Source: CBDDEC01 sp965226785
GTDB lineage: Bacteria; Chloroflexota; Dehalococcoidia; UBA2979
Length of the DNA stretch: 64,000 nt
Direction: 5' to 3'
Assembly: GCA_965226785.1 (NCBI GenBank)
Contig: CBDDEC010000004.1
Coordinates: forward strand, 1,302,001 to 1,366,000
Notes under the pieces: model-generated
Databases searched by the model: none
Seen by the model: only the letters and a program-made list of their open reading frames with translations
What the model was told of the DNA's origin: nothing
Position numbers and translations under genes: made by a program
In this document: in pieces, positions 57,911-64,000 of the stretch
Layout: every line of letters begins with the position of its first letter
Numbering within the stretch: the first letter of the stretch is position 1

Positions 57911-58223
57911 GTACTGACCAAGCACCCGCCGGAGATGTTGTTCGTTGACCGCGATGACATGGTCGAGATCACTCGCGCCTGAGCGTGCCGATCACGCGCT
58001 CGGCGATGGCGTTGGCATTCGGTGCGCGCACCGGCGTCAAGATCGTCTCGATTCCGATCCGTCGAGCTCGAGCGATGAAGTCGCCGCCGTAGCTACGGTC
58101 GCGGTCTCGGATGAGGAACCATGGCTGCTGACCCCAGGCGGTCGCCTCGATCATCTGCTGCCAGATCCAGGGCGCGTTCGGATGCTCCGTGACGTTCCAG
58201 TGCCGGATGCGGCGCCGGTCGTG

Positions 58224-58344
58224 GTCGATCACGATGAGCACGTAGAGCGTGCGGAAGGCGAGCGTCTGGACCGTGAACAGGTCAGCAGCGTCGATCACGA
58301 TGAGCACGTAGAGCGTGCGGAAGGCGAGCGTCTGGACCGTGAAC
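58224..58344. repeat. 66-bp tandem duplication
   Basis: The 55-bp stretch GTCGATCACGATG...GACCGTGAAC occurs at 58224-58278 and 58290-58344, separated by 11 bases, giving a 66-bp (22-codon) period within the transposase pseudogene. Confidence 0.92.
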
Positions 58345-58910
58345 GTCGGCGGCCCAGATGCTGGACGCGTGGTTGCGGAGAAACGTGCGCCACGACTGGC
58401 TCGGGGGTCGCCGCAGCGCTTGCCGGCGGTAGCGACTCACGGTGCGGGCGCTGACCTCGAAGCCAAGGGCACGCAGCTCGCCGACGATGCGGACGGCGCC
58501 CCACCGCGGATGCTCAGTGGCGATGCGGACGATCAGCTGTCGCAGCTCTGCGGGAATCCGGGGTCGTCCGGAGCGGCGACGACTCTTCCAGCGCCAGTAG
58601 GCGCGCCAAGCAGAACGATGCCAGCGCACAACCGTGTCCGGCTCGACCATCACGAGCGTGCCTCGCCAGCCGGACCAACCACGTGCCAGCAGTGACCAGA
58701 GTCGGCGGTCGTGGCGACGGAGCCGCGGTCGACGACGGCCCCTTGTGTAGACGGCGAGCTGATGCCGCAGCGCCAAGTTCTCGAGGACGAGATCTCGGCG
58801 GGCGCGGACCGATGCGAAGAGTGCTGCGACAAGCAGACGGAGGTAGAGCACAGACGAGCCTCTCGTGGCTCGCCGATACTCTGCTATCTCAGGACAGACC
58901 TGCACCTATC

Positions 58911-59305
58911 AGGTTTTGCCGTCCCACGCGCTCTCGCCGCGCATCCTCTCGCTCAGGCAGCGCGAGGACCAGCTCGCCGCGGTGCGCGAAGACGCGGCGC
59001 GGCAGCTGGAGGAGCGCCGGGTGGAGTTGCCGACCTCGGATGAGATCCGGGCGTACGTGGCGGACTTCCGGGAGTTCCTGGAGAAGGGAACGTCCCCCGA
59101 GCGCAAGGCGCTGCTCCGTAACTTCGTGCAGGGTATCGAGGTCTCGGGCGACGAGGCCGAGCTGACGTACACGATTCCCATGCCGGCCGGGGGCGTAACG
59201 CGCGAGCGGGCGGCGGTTCCTGATTTCGTCCAGTCCGGCCCCACCAGACTGGACAAAATCGAGAACCTTCGTCCTGAGGTTCCGTTTGGCGCTGTAGCCG
59301 CGTAG
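58911..59305 (+). pseudogene. large serine recombinase C-terminal remnant
   Basis: LSLRQREDQLAAVREDAARQ (coiled coil), ELPTSDEIRAYVADFREFLE and TSPERKALLRNFVQGIEVSG, ending with TYTIPMP and a short tail, are the C-terminal region of large serine recombinases. The resolvase catalytic domain and zinc ribbon are absent. It is a sign of a second type of integrative element having been here. Confidence 0.8.
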
Positions 59306-59361
59306 GGCGTCTTGTCGGCCCCGCGACTCGCCACACCGGGCCGGTCAGCGGGTGATCGGGC

Positions 59362-59760
59362 TCACGGGTGGCTCCCGAGCACGGCGAGGATGGCATCTCG
59401 GAGAGTTTCGGCCTCGACCCGCGCACCCTTCGCCCAACGCCGTCGCCGGTCGCCTCGCTTCGTCGAACATATGGACCACAGAGCGCGAAGAGTGTCGTCA
59501 AGGCTCCGCCCCTTGACGGTCTCGGCGAGGCGGTCGGCGCGGCGGAGTACGTAGCCATACTCCGCATACTCGGAGCCGTCGGCACAGTGCGAGACGCGGT
59601 GGCCGTCGCCCTCGCCGTCCTCCGCGCCGTGCAGGTGGAACAGGGTGGCGCACCTGTTCGGACAGAGGGTCGCCGCGAGGCCGCCGCCGCGCACCGTGAG
59701 GTACGGGGCCGTGCGCCCCTCGAAGGATCGTTCGTCTCCGCCCACGGCCGGGTCGGTCAC
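59362..59760 (-). CDS. hypothetical protein
   Basis: 132 residues on the minus strand, favoured over the opposite frame because third codon positions are strongly GC. Segments APYLTVRGGGLAATLCPNRC and SEYAEYGYVLRRADRLAETV are visible. No family is recognised. It lies between a serine recombinase remnant and an IS21 remnant and may be cargo of either. Confidence 0.45.
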   Translation of the reverse strand: MTDPAVGGDERSFEGRTAPYLTVRGGGLAATLCPNRCATLFHLHGAEDGEGDGHRVSHCADGSEYAEYGYVLRRADRLAETVKGRSLDDTLRALWSICSTKRGDRRRRWAKGARVEAETLRDAILAVLGSHP

Positions 59761-59834
59761 TGATGCCCTCCTTCGTTCTCAGCGTAGCGGGTGACCACTC
59801 ACGTCGGTCGACGACGCGGCGTACCCAGCGTCGA

Positions 59835-60205
59835 CCACGATATAGGATGTCGCAGGCGGCGCTCGCGGCAAGCAGCGCGTTCAGCTCGGCCAGGCTCTCC
59901 ACGCGCGGGACCGGCACGAGGTGGCGGCGGCGGAAGCGGCCGACCTCGCCCCCCACGCCGCCCTTCTCGTGCGCGCCCCCGGCGCCGGGCTCGCAGAAGA
60001 ACGCGTCGAAGCCGAAGTGCGAGTGCAGCGCGCTGAAGCGGTCGCTCTCGACACGGTCGCGCCCGGCGAGCACGCGCACCACGGCCGCCTTGAGGTTGTC
60101 GTAGCGGATCCGCCGCGGTACCCCGCCGAGACGCTCGAAGGCGACCGTGTGGCCCTCGAAGAACGCCTCCTGGCCCTCGCCCGGGAAGCAGATAGGCATG
60201 AGGTC
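59835..60205 (-). pseudogene. IS21-family IstA transposase fragment
   Basis: EGQEAFFEGHTVAFERLGGV, PRRIRYDNLKAAVVRVLAGR, GFDAFFCEPG and HEKGGVGGEVGRFRRRHLVP match the middle of IstA, including the Asp of YDN and the Glu region EKGGV. Both ends are lost; it is fused to an IS3 relic on its upstream side. No istB is seen. Confidence 0.82.
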
Positions 60206-60256
60206 CGGTCTCCTCCTCACAGCGGATACGCGTCTCCGCCGGGAGCACGGCTCTCC

Positions 60257-60698
60257 ACGATCTGCTCGCTCAGCGCCTGTCGGCGACGGCGCGGGCCGAG
60301 GGCGCCCGCTCTCCCCACTCGTAGTAGCCCGCTGTCGAGACCGCGAGCACCCGGCAGGCCACCGCCACGACGACCCCGTCGGCGGCAAGCTCACCGACCA
60401 GCCGGTATCTCCATTTTGGGAGGACGTTCTCGCGCGCGAAGAGGGCGGCGGCGCGCTTCAGAATCTCGTTCTCCATCTCCAGGGTGCGGTTGGCCCGGCG
60501 CAGCCGCACCAGCTCCGCCCGCTCGTCGCTCGTCAGGCCCTCTCTGTGGCCCTCGTCGACATCGGCCTGCCGCAGCCAGCGGTGCAGGCACGACCCGGCG
60601 ATCCCCAGGTCCGCAGCGATCCGCGCGATCGGTTTCTCCCGCAGCCGGGCCAGTTCGACAGCACGACGGCGGAACTCGGGTGGGTAGGCTCGGGACAT
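60257..60698 (-). pseudogene. second IS3-type element: OrfA plus start of OrfB
   Basis: From ATG 60698: PPEFRRRAVELARLREKPIA, LGIAGSCLHRWLRQADVDEG (HTH), LVRLRRANRTLEMENEILKR (zipper). The frame then continues without a stop into an OrfB start (ACRVLAVSTAGYYEW) and ends. It differs from the five-copy IS3 element. OrfB is lost at the IS21 junction. Confidence 0.78.
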
Positions 60699-60728
60699 CC
60701 AGGACTCCTCCCTGAGCGACATCGTCAC

Positions 60729-61062
60729 CTCAGGCTAGGTGTCCGGGAAAGCGGGTCAGGCTCCTCTCATCTCCCAACCCCCAGCTGCCAACCCCGACTG
60801 CATCCTGCAACGGCCAACAGCGTTGTATTCCAGTCCGCGTCCCTGCATTCGCCGATCGGCGCGGGATGCTACCACGAGCGACGTACCACAGGGCTGTCGG
60901 GCGCCATTACCACCACGTGGGCTATGACCCCTGTCCGCTAGCGCGTAGATGGCGTCGAGCGAGACATTGCGCTCCCCTCGCTCGACGGACCCGACGTAGA
61001 TCCGGTCGCTCGGTCGCTGTAGACTGCGGACGAAGTGTTCCAGAGAGGTGGTGGCTCCAATC
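60729..61062. other. 334 bp upstream of the MsrB-like gene
   Basis: It contains an XRE-type HTH remnant on the minus strand (60930-61031). The ribosome binding site region GAGAGG (61043-61048) of the MsrB-like gene lies at its end. Otherwise nothing is recognised. Confidence 0.5.
60930..61031 (-). pseudogene. XRE-family HTH regulator remnant
   Basis: The minus-strand codons read DRIYVGSVERGERNVSLDAI followed by YALA, the second half of a Cro/C1-type HTH_3 domain (usually HRTYVGSVERGERNVSLxNI). Restriction-modification control proteins often look like this. Upstream and downstream parts are missing. Confidence 0.7.
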
Positions 61063-61434
61063 ATGGGAGGCACGGAACACAACGAGCTCACGCTGCGCGA
61101 GAGCTACGTGATCGAGGCCAGAGGCACCGAACCGCCCTTCAGCGGCGAGTACGATGACTTCTACGAAGCCGGCAGCTACGTGTGCCGCCGCTGCGACGCC
61201 CAGCTCTACCGCTCCGCGGACAAGTTCGACGCTCGCTGCGGCTGGCCGGCCTTCGATGACGAAATCGCCGGCGCCGTGAAGCGTCTGCCTGACCCCAACG
61301 GCCAGGGCATCGAGATTGAGTGTGCGAGCTGCGGCGGCCACCTCGGCCACGTGTTCCTGGGCGAGAGGCTCACAGCGAAGGACACGCGTCACTGCGTCAA
61401 CTCGCTGTCGATGAAGTTCGTCCCGTCGAAGTAG
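61063..61434 (+). CDS. peptide-methionine (R)-S-oxide reductase-like protein (MsrB family)
   Basis: 123 residues. Zinc pairs YVCRRCDAQLY and CASCGGHLGHVF, RCGWPAFDDE, and RHCVNSLSMKFV with the catalytic Cys (about residue 113) fit the MsrB fold. The usual N-terminal segment is replaced by ELTLRESYVIEARGTEPPFS. It would reduce methionine-R-sulfoxide in proteins. ATG 61063 is chosen; GTG 61048 or 61051 are alternatives closer to GAGAGG. Confidence 0.85.
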   Translation: MGGTEHNELTLRESYVIEARGTEPPFSGEYDDFYEAGSYVCRRCDAQLYRSADKFDARCGWPAFDDEIAGAVKRLPDPNGQGIEIECASCGGHLGHVFLGERLTAKDTRHCVNSLSMKFVPSK

Positions 61435-61499
61435 CCCGAACCGGCGGAGCTAGCAGCATTGAGCCGAGCGACGGGGCTCAGTTCCGCGTGGGCTCGAAC

Positions 61500-62447
61500 G
61501 GCAGTGTCAGATCTCAGGGCGCGTCGACCCTTAGGCGCCACAAGGCGACGTCGCTGGTGGTCTATGCTGCAGCCAGTTCGCTGATCAGCGAGTGCCAGCG
61601 TGTGAGGAAGAGCCGTCGCTGCTCTGTCAACGCGACATGGGCGCCACCGCGGCGGCGGACGCGGAAGTACTGTCGCAGCTCATCGAACGCGCTACAGAAG
61701 CGCGACGCGGACTCGAAGCTCCCGAAGCCCTGCATCGGGTAGTAGCGCTGCTTCACCGCTCGGTGACTCTGCTCGGTGTAGTTGTTGAGGTACTGCGTCG
61801 TGCGATGCCAAGCCTTGCGGCCGATGATCCAGCGGATCGCCCGTCGGTAAGCGGGGTGCAGGTCGGTCGTGATCCGTGCGGGCTTGCGTTCGGTGATCTC
61901 GACCAGTCTCCGCAAGAACCTCCGCGCGGCATGCTTGTCTCGACGCTCGCTCAGCATCGAATCGATCAGTTCTCCGTCGCCGTCGATCGCTCGGTAGAGG
62001 TAGCACCAGCGCCCAGCGACCTTCACGTACGTCTCGTCGAGGTACCAGGACTCGCCGGCTCGGGCTCGTCGCTTGGCGCGGAGCTGGCCGGCGAGCAGTG
62101 GGGCGAATCGAAACTCCCACTCCCGGATGGTCTCGTGCGTGACCTCAACACCGCGCTGGAGGAGCATCTCTGCCACGTCACGGAAACTCAGCTTGTAGCG
62201 CAGACGCCACAGCACCGCGAGGAGCACCACGTCGGTCGGGACCTGAAGATGGTTGAACGGCGTGCCGGTTCGCTCGTTGAAGCGACGCTTGCACGAGCGG
62301 CAGTTGAACCGCCGGTAGCCGAGCGTCGTGCGCGCCTGGCGTCTGGTCGTGGCGGCGGATGCACAGTGCGGACAGTTCACCGATGTCTCCTCGTCCATGC
62401 TCAGACGAGGCTAAACCTCACAGTTCGAGCCCTCAGATCTGACGCAG
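61500..62447 (-). mobile_element. IS6-family element, copy B (948 bp)
   Basis: Same length, ends and orientation as copy A. No target duplication is visible, and flanks do not match those of copy A in either combination checked. Together the copies bracket 55123-61499. Confidence 0.88.
61562..62398 (-). CDS. IS6-family transposase, copy B
   Basis: 278 residues, identical in translation to copy A; one silent substitution (62180) lies within the gene. Confidence 0.93.
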   Translation of the reverse strand: MDEETSVNCPHCASAATTRRQARTTLGYRRFNCRSCKRRFNERTGTPFNHLQVPTDVVLLAVLWRLRYKLSFRDVAEMLLQRGVEVTHETIREWEFRFAPLLAGQLRAKRRARAGESWYLDETYVKVAGRWCYLYRAIDGDGELIDSMLSERRDKHAARRFLRRLVEITERKPARITTDLHPAYRRAIRWIIGRKAWHRTTQYLNNYTEQSHRAVKQRYYPMQGFGSFESASRFCSAFDELRQYFRVRRRGGAHVALTEQRRLFLTRWHSLISELAAA

Positions 62448-62743
62448 CCCTCCGCGCCCGCCTGTACGTCGACGATGCACACAACGCACGCTGCATGCAG
62501 GGCTGCCTCTCGTGCGTGTTGAGCTACGAGGCGCAGCACTTGGTCGAAGTCGGCCTCGATCGCCCGCGCGGGCTCGCGCTCCTCGACGCGTCCCTCGCGG
62601 GAGACTCCGTCACCGCGCCCGAGATCAGCCCCGCGCCAGCTGATGGAACCCCGACACCGCAGCGCGATGCAGAGGAACGTTTCGCCCGCGCTGCGGTGCG
62701 CAGACGCGAGCGATCCAGGAGGCGGGGATCCACAAGGGGCTGA
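62448..62743 (+). pseudogene. DUF1998-type helicase C-terminal remnant
   Basis: RARLYVDDAHNARCMQGCLS-CVLSYEAQ and VEVGLDRPRGLALLDA resemble the cysteine-rich end of DUF1998 domains (C-x-GC-x2-C-LxSYxNQ), found at the C-terminus of DEAD/DEAH helicases and in DrmB of DISARM defence. About 95 codons remain before the stop. The upstream part was removed by IS6 copy B. Confidence 0.65.
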
Positions 62744-62817
62744 AACCGGAAGGACCGCGAAGTTCGTCCGGGAGGCATACCCTGGCGGGCGAGACGCTTC
62801 ACCCATGGAGGTGGTTG

Positions 62818-63030
62818 GTGACTAGTTTCCTTTCGAAGCTGCTTGGCCGGGCAGAGGATGTGGTTTCGCCGGAGTCCACCGGACTAGAGCTGCTGACTCC
62901 CGAGCCACGTAGGAAGTCTGCGCGGCGGGAGCCACCGGCACAACTCGATTGGTCGCGCGCAGAGTACATCCCAATGCCGCCTTCCCCACCGACCTGGGAG
63001 ATGGACGGTCGTGACGACTTTCCCAGCTAG
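62818..63030 (+). CDS. small hypothetical protein
   Basis: 70 residues from GTG 62818, with GGAGG six bases upstream. Start VTSFLSKLLGRAEDVV is an amphipathic helix; the rest is acidic and Pro-rich, ending PTWEMDGRDDFPS. No family is recognised. It precedes the CaiB/BaiF gene by 34 bases and is probably co-transcribed. Confidence 0.55.
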   Translation: MTSFLSKLLGRAEDVVSPESTGLELLTPEPRRKSARREPPAQLDWSRAEYIPMPPSPPTWEMDGRDDFPS

Positions 63031-63064
63031 TCCATACTCAGTGCAGCGAGGGGGAGGACCTGCC

Positions 63065-64000
63065 GTGCCAGAACCACTTGAAGGCATCAGAGTCGTGGAA
63101 GTGGCCCGGGCGCTCCAGGGACCGGTCGCCGGGCAGTACCTCGCGGACATGGGCGCGGGCGTGATCAAGGTCGAGCCGGCGCTCGGTGACCCGAATCGTC
63201 GCTTCCGCATCGTGGGCGCGGAGGACGCCGAGAGCGGATTCGGCACCCAGTTCGTGAGCGCGAATCGGGGGAAACGCTCACTCTGGCTGGACCTGCGCGA
63301 CGAGGCATCGCTGGAGGTCGTGCGCCAGCTCGTCGATCGCGCCGACGTCTTCCTCAGCAACTACCTGGAGCCCTCGCTCATCGCGATGGGCCTCGGCTAC
63401 GAGCAGTTGCGCGCACGGAACGAGGAGCTCGTGTACGCGCTAGTCAACGGCTACGGTCCGCTCGGCCCCGACGCCGCGAAGCGCATGCTCGACGGCGCCG
63501 CCGCCGCCCGCGGCGGGCTTTACAGCGTCACCGGGCCACGCGACGGTGCCCCAATGATGCCCGGCTCTGTGATCGCCGACCTTGCGGGCGCGATGCAGCT
63601 CGCCCTCGGCATCACGACCGCGCTCGCTGCGCGGGAGCTGCACGGCGGAAGCCAGCGCGTCGACACGTCGGGGCTCGGTGCGCAGCTGTTTCTGCAGGCG
63701 TACGAGATCGACTCGGTGTCGCTCAGCGGCGACCTACTGACGCGAGCGGGGGCGCATAACGCGAACATCCACGGCACGTACGGCCTCTACGAGACCACCG
63801 ACGGCGCGGTCATGATTGCGTTCCTCTCGGACGAGCCGACGTGGATCGCGTTCTGCGAGTTCGCCGGCCTCGAGGAGCTGCTGTACGACGAGCGCTTCGA
63901 CACCGCTGACAAGCGCGGCGGGCGAGCGTCCGATGATCCGCAGGGCGCGAGGGCGAACGAGATCCGCCCTTACCTGCAGCGGGCGTTCCGGGCGAAGACC
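63065..64000 (+). CDS. CaiB/BaiF CoA-transferase family protein (runs off window end)
   Basis: The first 312 residues of a class III CoA-transferase. GIRVVEVARALQGPVAGQYL, DMGAGVIKVEP, RGKRSLWLDL, GSVIADLAGAMQLALGITTA and GGSQRVDTSGLGAQLF are family landmarks; the catalytic Asp is expected in VDTS (about residue 200). It transfers CoA between carboxylic acids. GGGGGAGGA precedes GTG 63065. The frame is open at the window edge, so the 3' end is not seen. Confidence 0.92.
   Translation, partial: MPEPLEGIRVVEVARALQGPVAGQYLADMGAGVIKVEPALGDPNRRFRIVGAEDAESGFGTQFVSANRGKRSLWLDLRDEASLEVVRQLVDRADVFLSNYLEPSLIAMGLGYEQLRARNEELVYALVNGYGPLGPDAAKRMLDGAAAARGGLYSVTGPRDGAPMMPGSVIADLAGAMQLALGITTALAARELHGGSQRVDTSGLGAQLFLQAYEIDSVSLSGDLLTRAGAHNANIHGTYGLYETTDGAVMIAFLSDEPTWIAFCEFAGLEELLYDERFDTADKRGGRASDDPQGARANEIRPYLQRAFRAKT

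Larger units (their letters stand above)
57771..58905 (-). pseudogene. rve-type (IS481/IS3-like) transposase with frameshifts, duplication and a patch
   Basis: From 58905: a helical N-terminus (DLVLENLALRHQLAVY), HTH part (WKSRRRSGRPRIPAELRQLI, RWGAVRIVGELRALGFEV), SSIWAAD with first Asp; a frameshift at a 66-bp in-frame tandem duplication (58224-58344, LFTVQTLAFRTLYVLIVID twice); RDRDRSYGGDF with second Asp; ANAIAERVIGTLRRE with Glu; another frameshift; then a 55-bp patch of the IS3 element (57856-57910) and SYNAMRPHRSLALDSPEGR. It is inactive. Confidence 0.85.

Noticed and set aside
57490..57972. Minus-strand frame encoding many ASRQQVVSKSS repeats, looking like a repeat protein
   Set aside because: It is the 11-bp minisatellite translated, stitched to transposase fragments; no start or ribosome binding site supports it.

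Overview
The window is high-GC bacterial chromosome. It divides into an orderly housekeeping block (about 1-17,300) and a long, heavily rearranged accessory region (about 17,300-64,000). The pyr operon with class 1B dihydroorotate dehydrogenase, the PAC2 protein, the Zn-ribbon small proteins and the mix of CoA, SDR, sulfatase and CaiB catabolic genes suggest a Chloroflexota (Dehalococcoidia/SAR202-like) or deep actinobacterial genome. This placement is inferred from gene content, not from a marker tree.

Region 1 (1-12,850): an EcKL-type phosphotransferase and a PAC2 protein precede a pyrimidine operon. The operon leader has a plausible promoter, a PyrR-binding RNA hairpin and an intrinsic terminator. 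The genes are pyrR-pyrB-pyrC-carA-GNAT-(2H-like protein)-carB-HAD phosphatase-pyrK, most joined by 1-4 nt stop/start overlaps, then a small membrane protein. Together they take bicarbonate, glutamine and aspartate to dihydroorotate. pyrD lies 3 kb downstream and would use PyrK as electron partner. Region 2 (12,851-17,292): mrp and a NYN-domain protein with four 20-residue charged repeats are on the minus strand. A Zn-ribbon protein, pyrD, a membrane Zn-ribbon protein and tRNA-Pro(TGG) are on the plus strand.

Region 3 (17,293-31,254): a tyrosine integrase lies against the tRNA-Pro, marking the edge of an integrated island. Next come a helper gene split by an IS, an amidohydrolase stump, and an operon of two hydrolase-adenylate cyclase fusions (one intact, one destroyed). 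DinB, MFS, MscS and terminase small subunit genes and a truncated membrane protein follow. Region 4 (31,255-47,700): a catabolic cargo with NHL-repeat protein, SDR, serine hydrolase, P450, OB-fold DUF35, crotonase, GatC/AtzG-like subunit with amidase, arylsulfatase and a second SDR, with stumps of further P450, crotonase and MaoC-like genes. Region 5 (47,700-64,000): a graveyard of joined gene fragments (HMG-CoA lyase, DUF262, CaiB, cyclase, restriction nuclease, DUF1998 helicase, serine recombinase, IS21, several transposases) around intact acyl-CoA dehydrogenase, SDR, LppM-like lipoprotein, MsrB-like and CaiB/BaiF genes. It also holds an 11-bp minisatellite and a tRNA-Gly 3' remnant.

Five nearly identical copies of one IS3-family element and two of an IS6-family element are spread through regions 3-5. 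They broke several genes and supplied homology for later rearrangement. The region looks like a recently IS-bombarded plasticity zone carrying xenobiotic or lipid catabolism genes and remnants of anti-phage defence genes. No complete new defence system was found.
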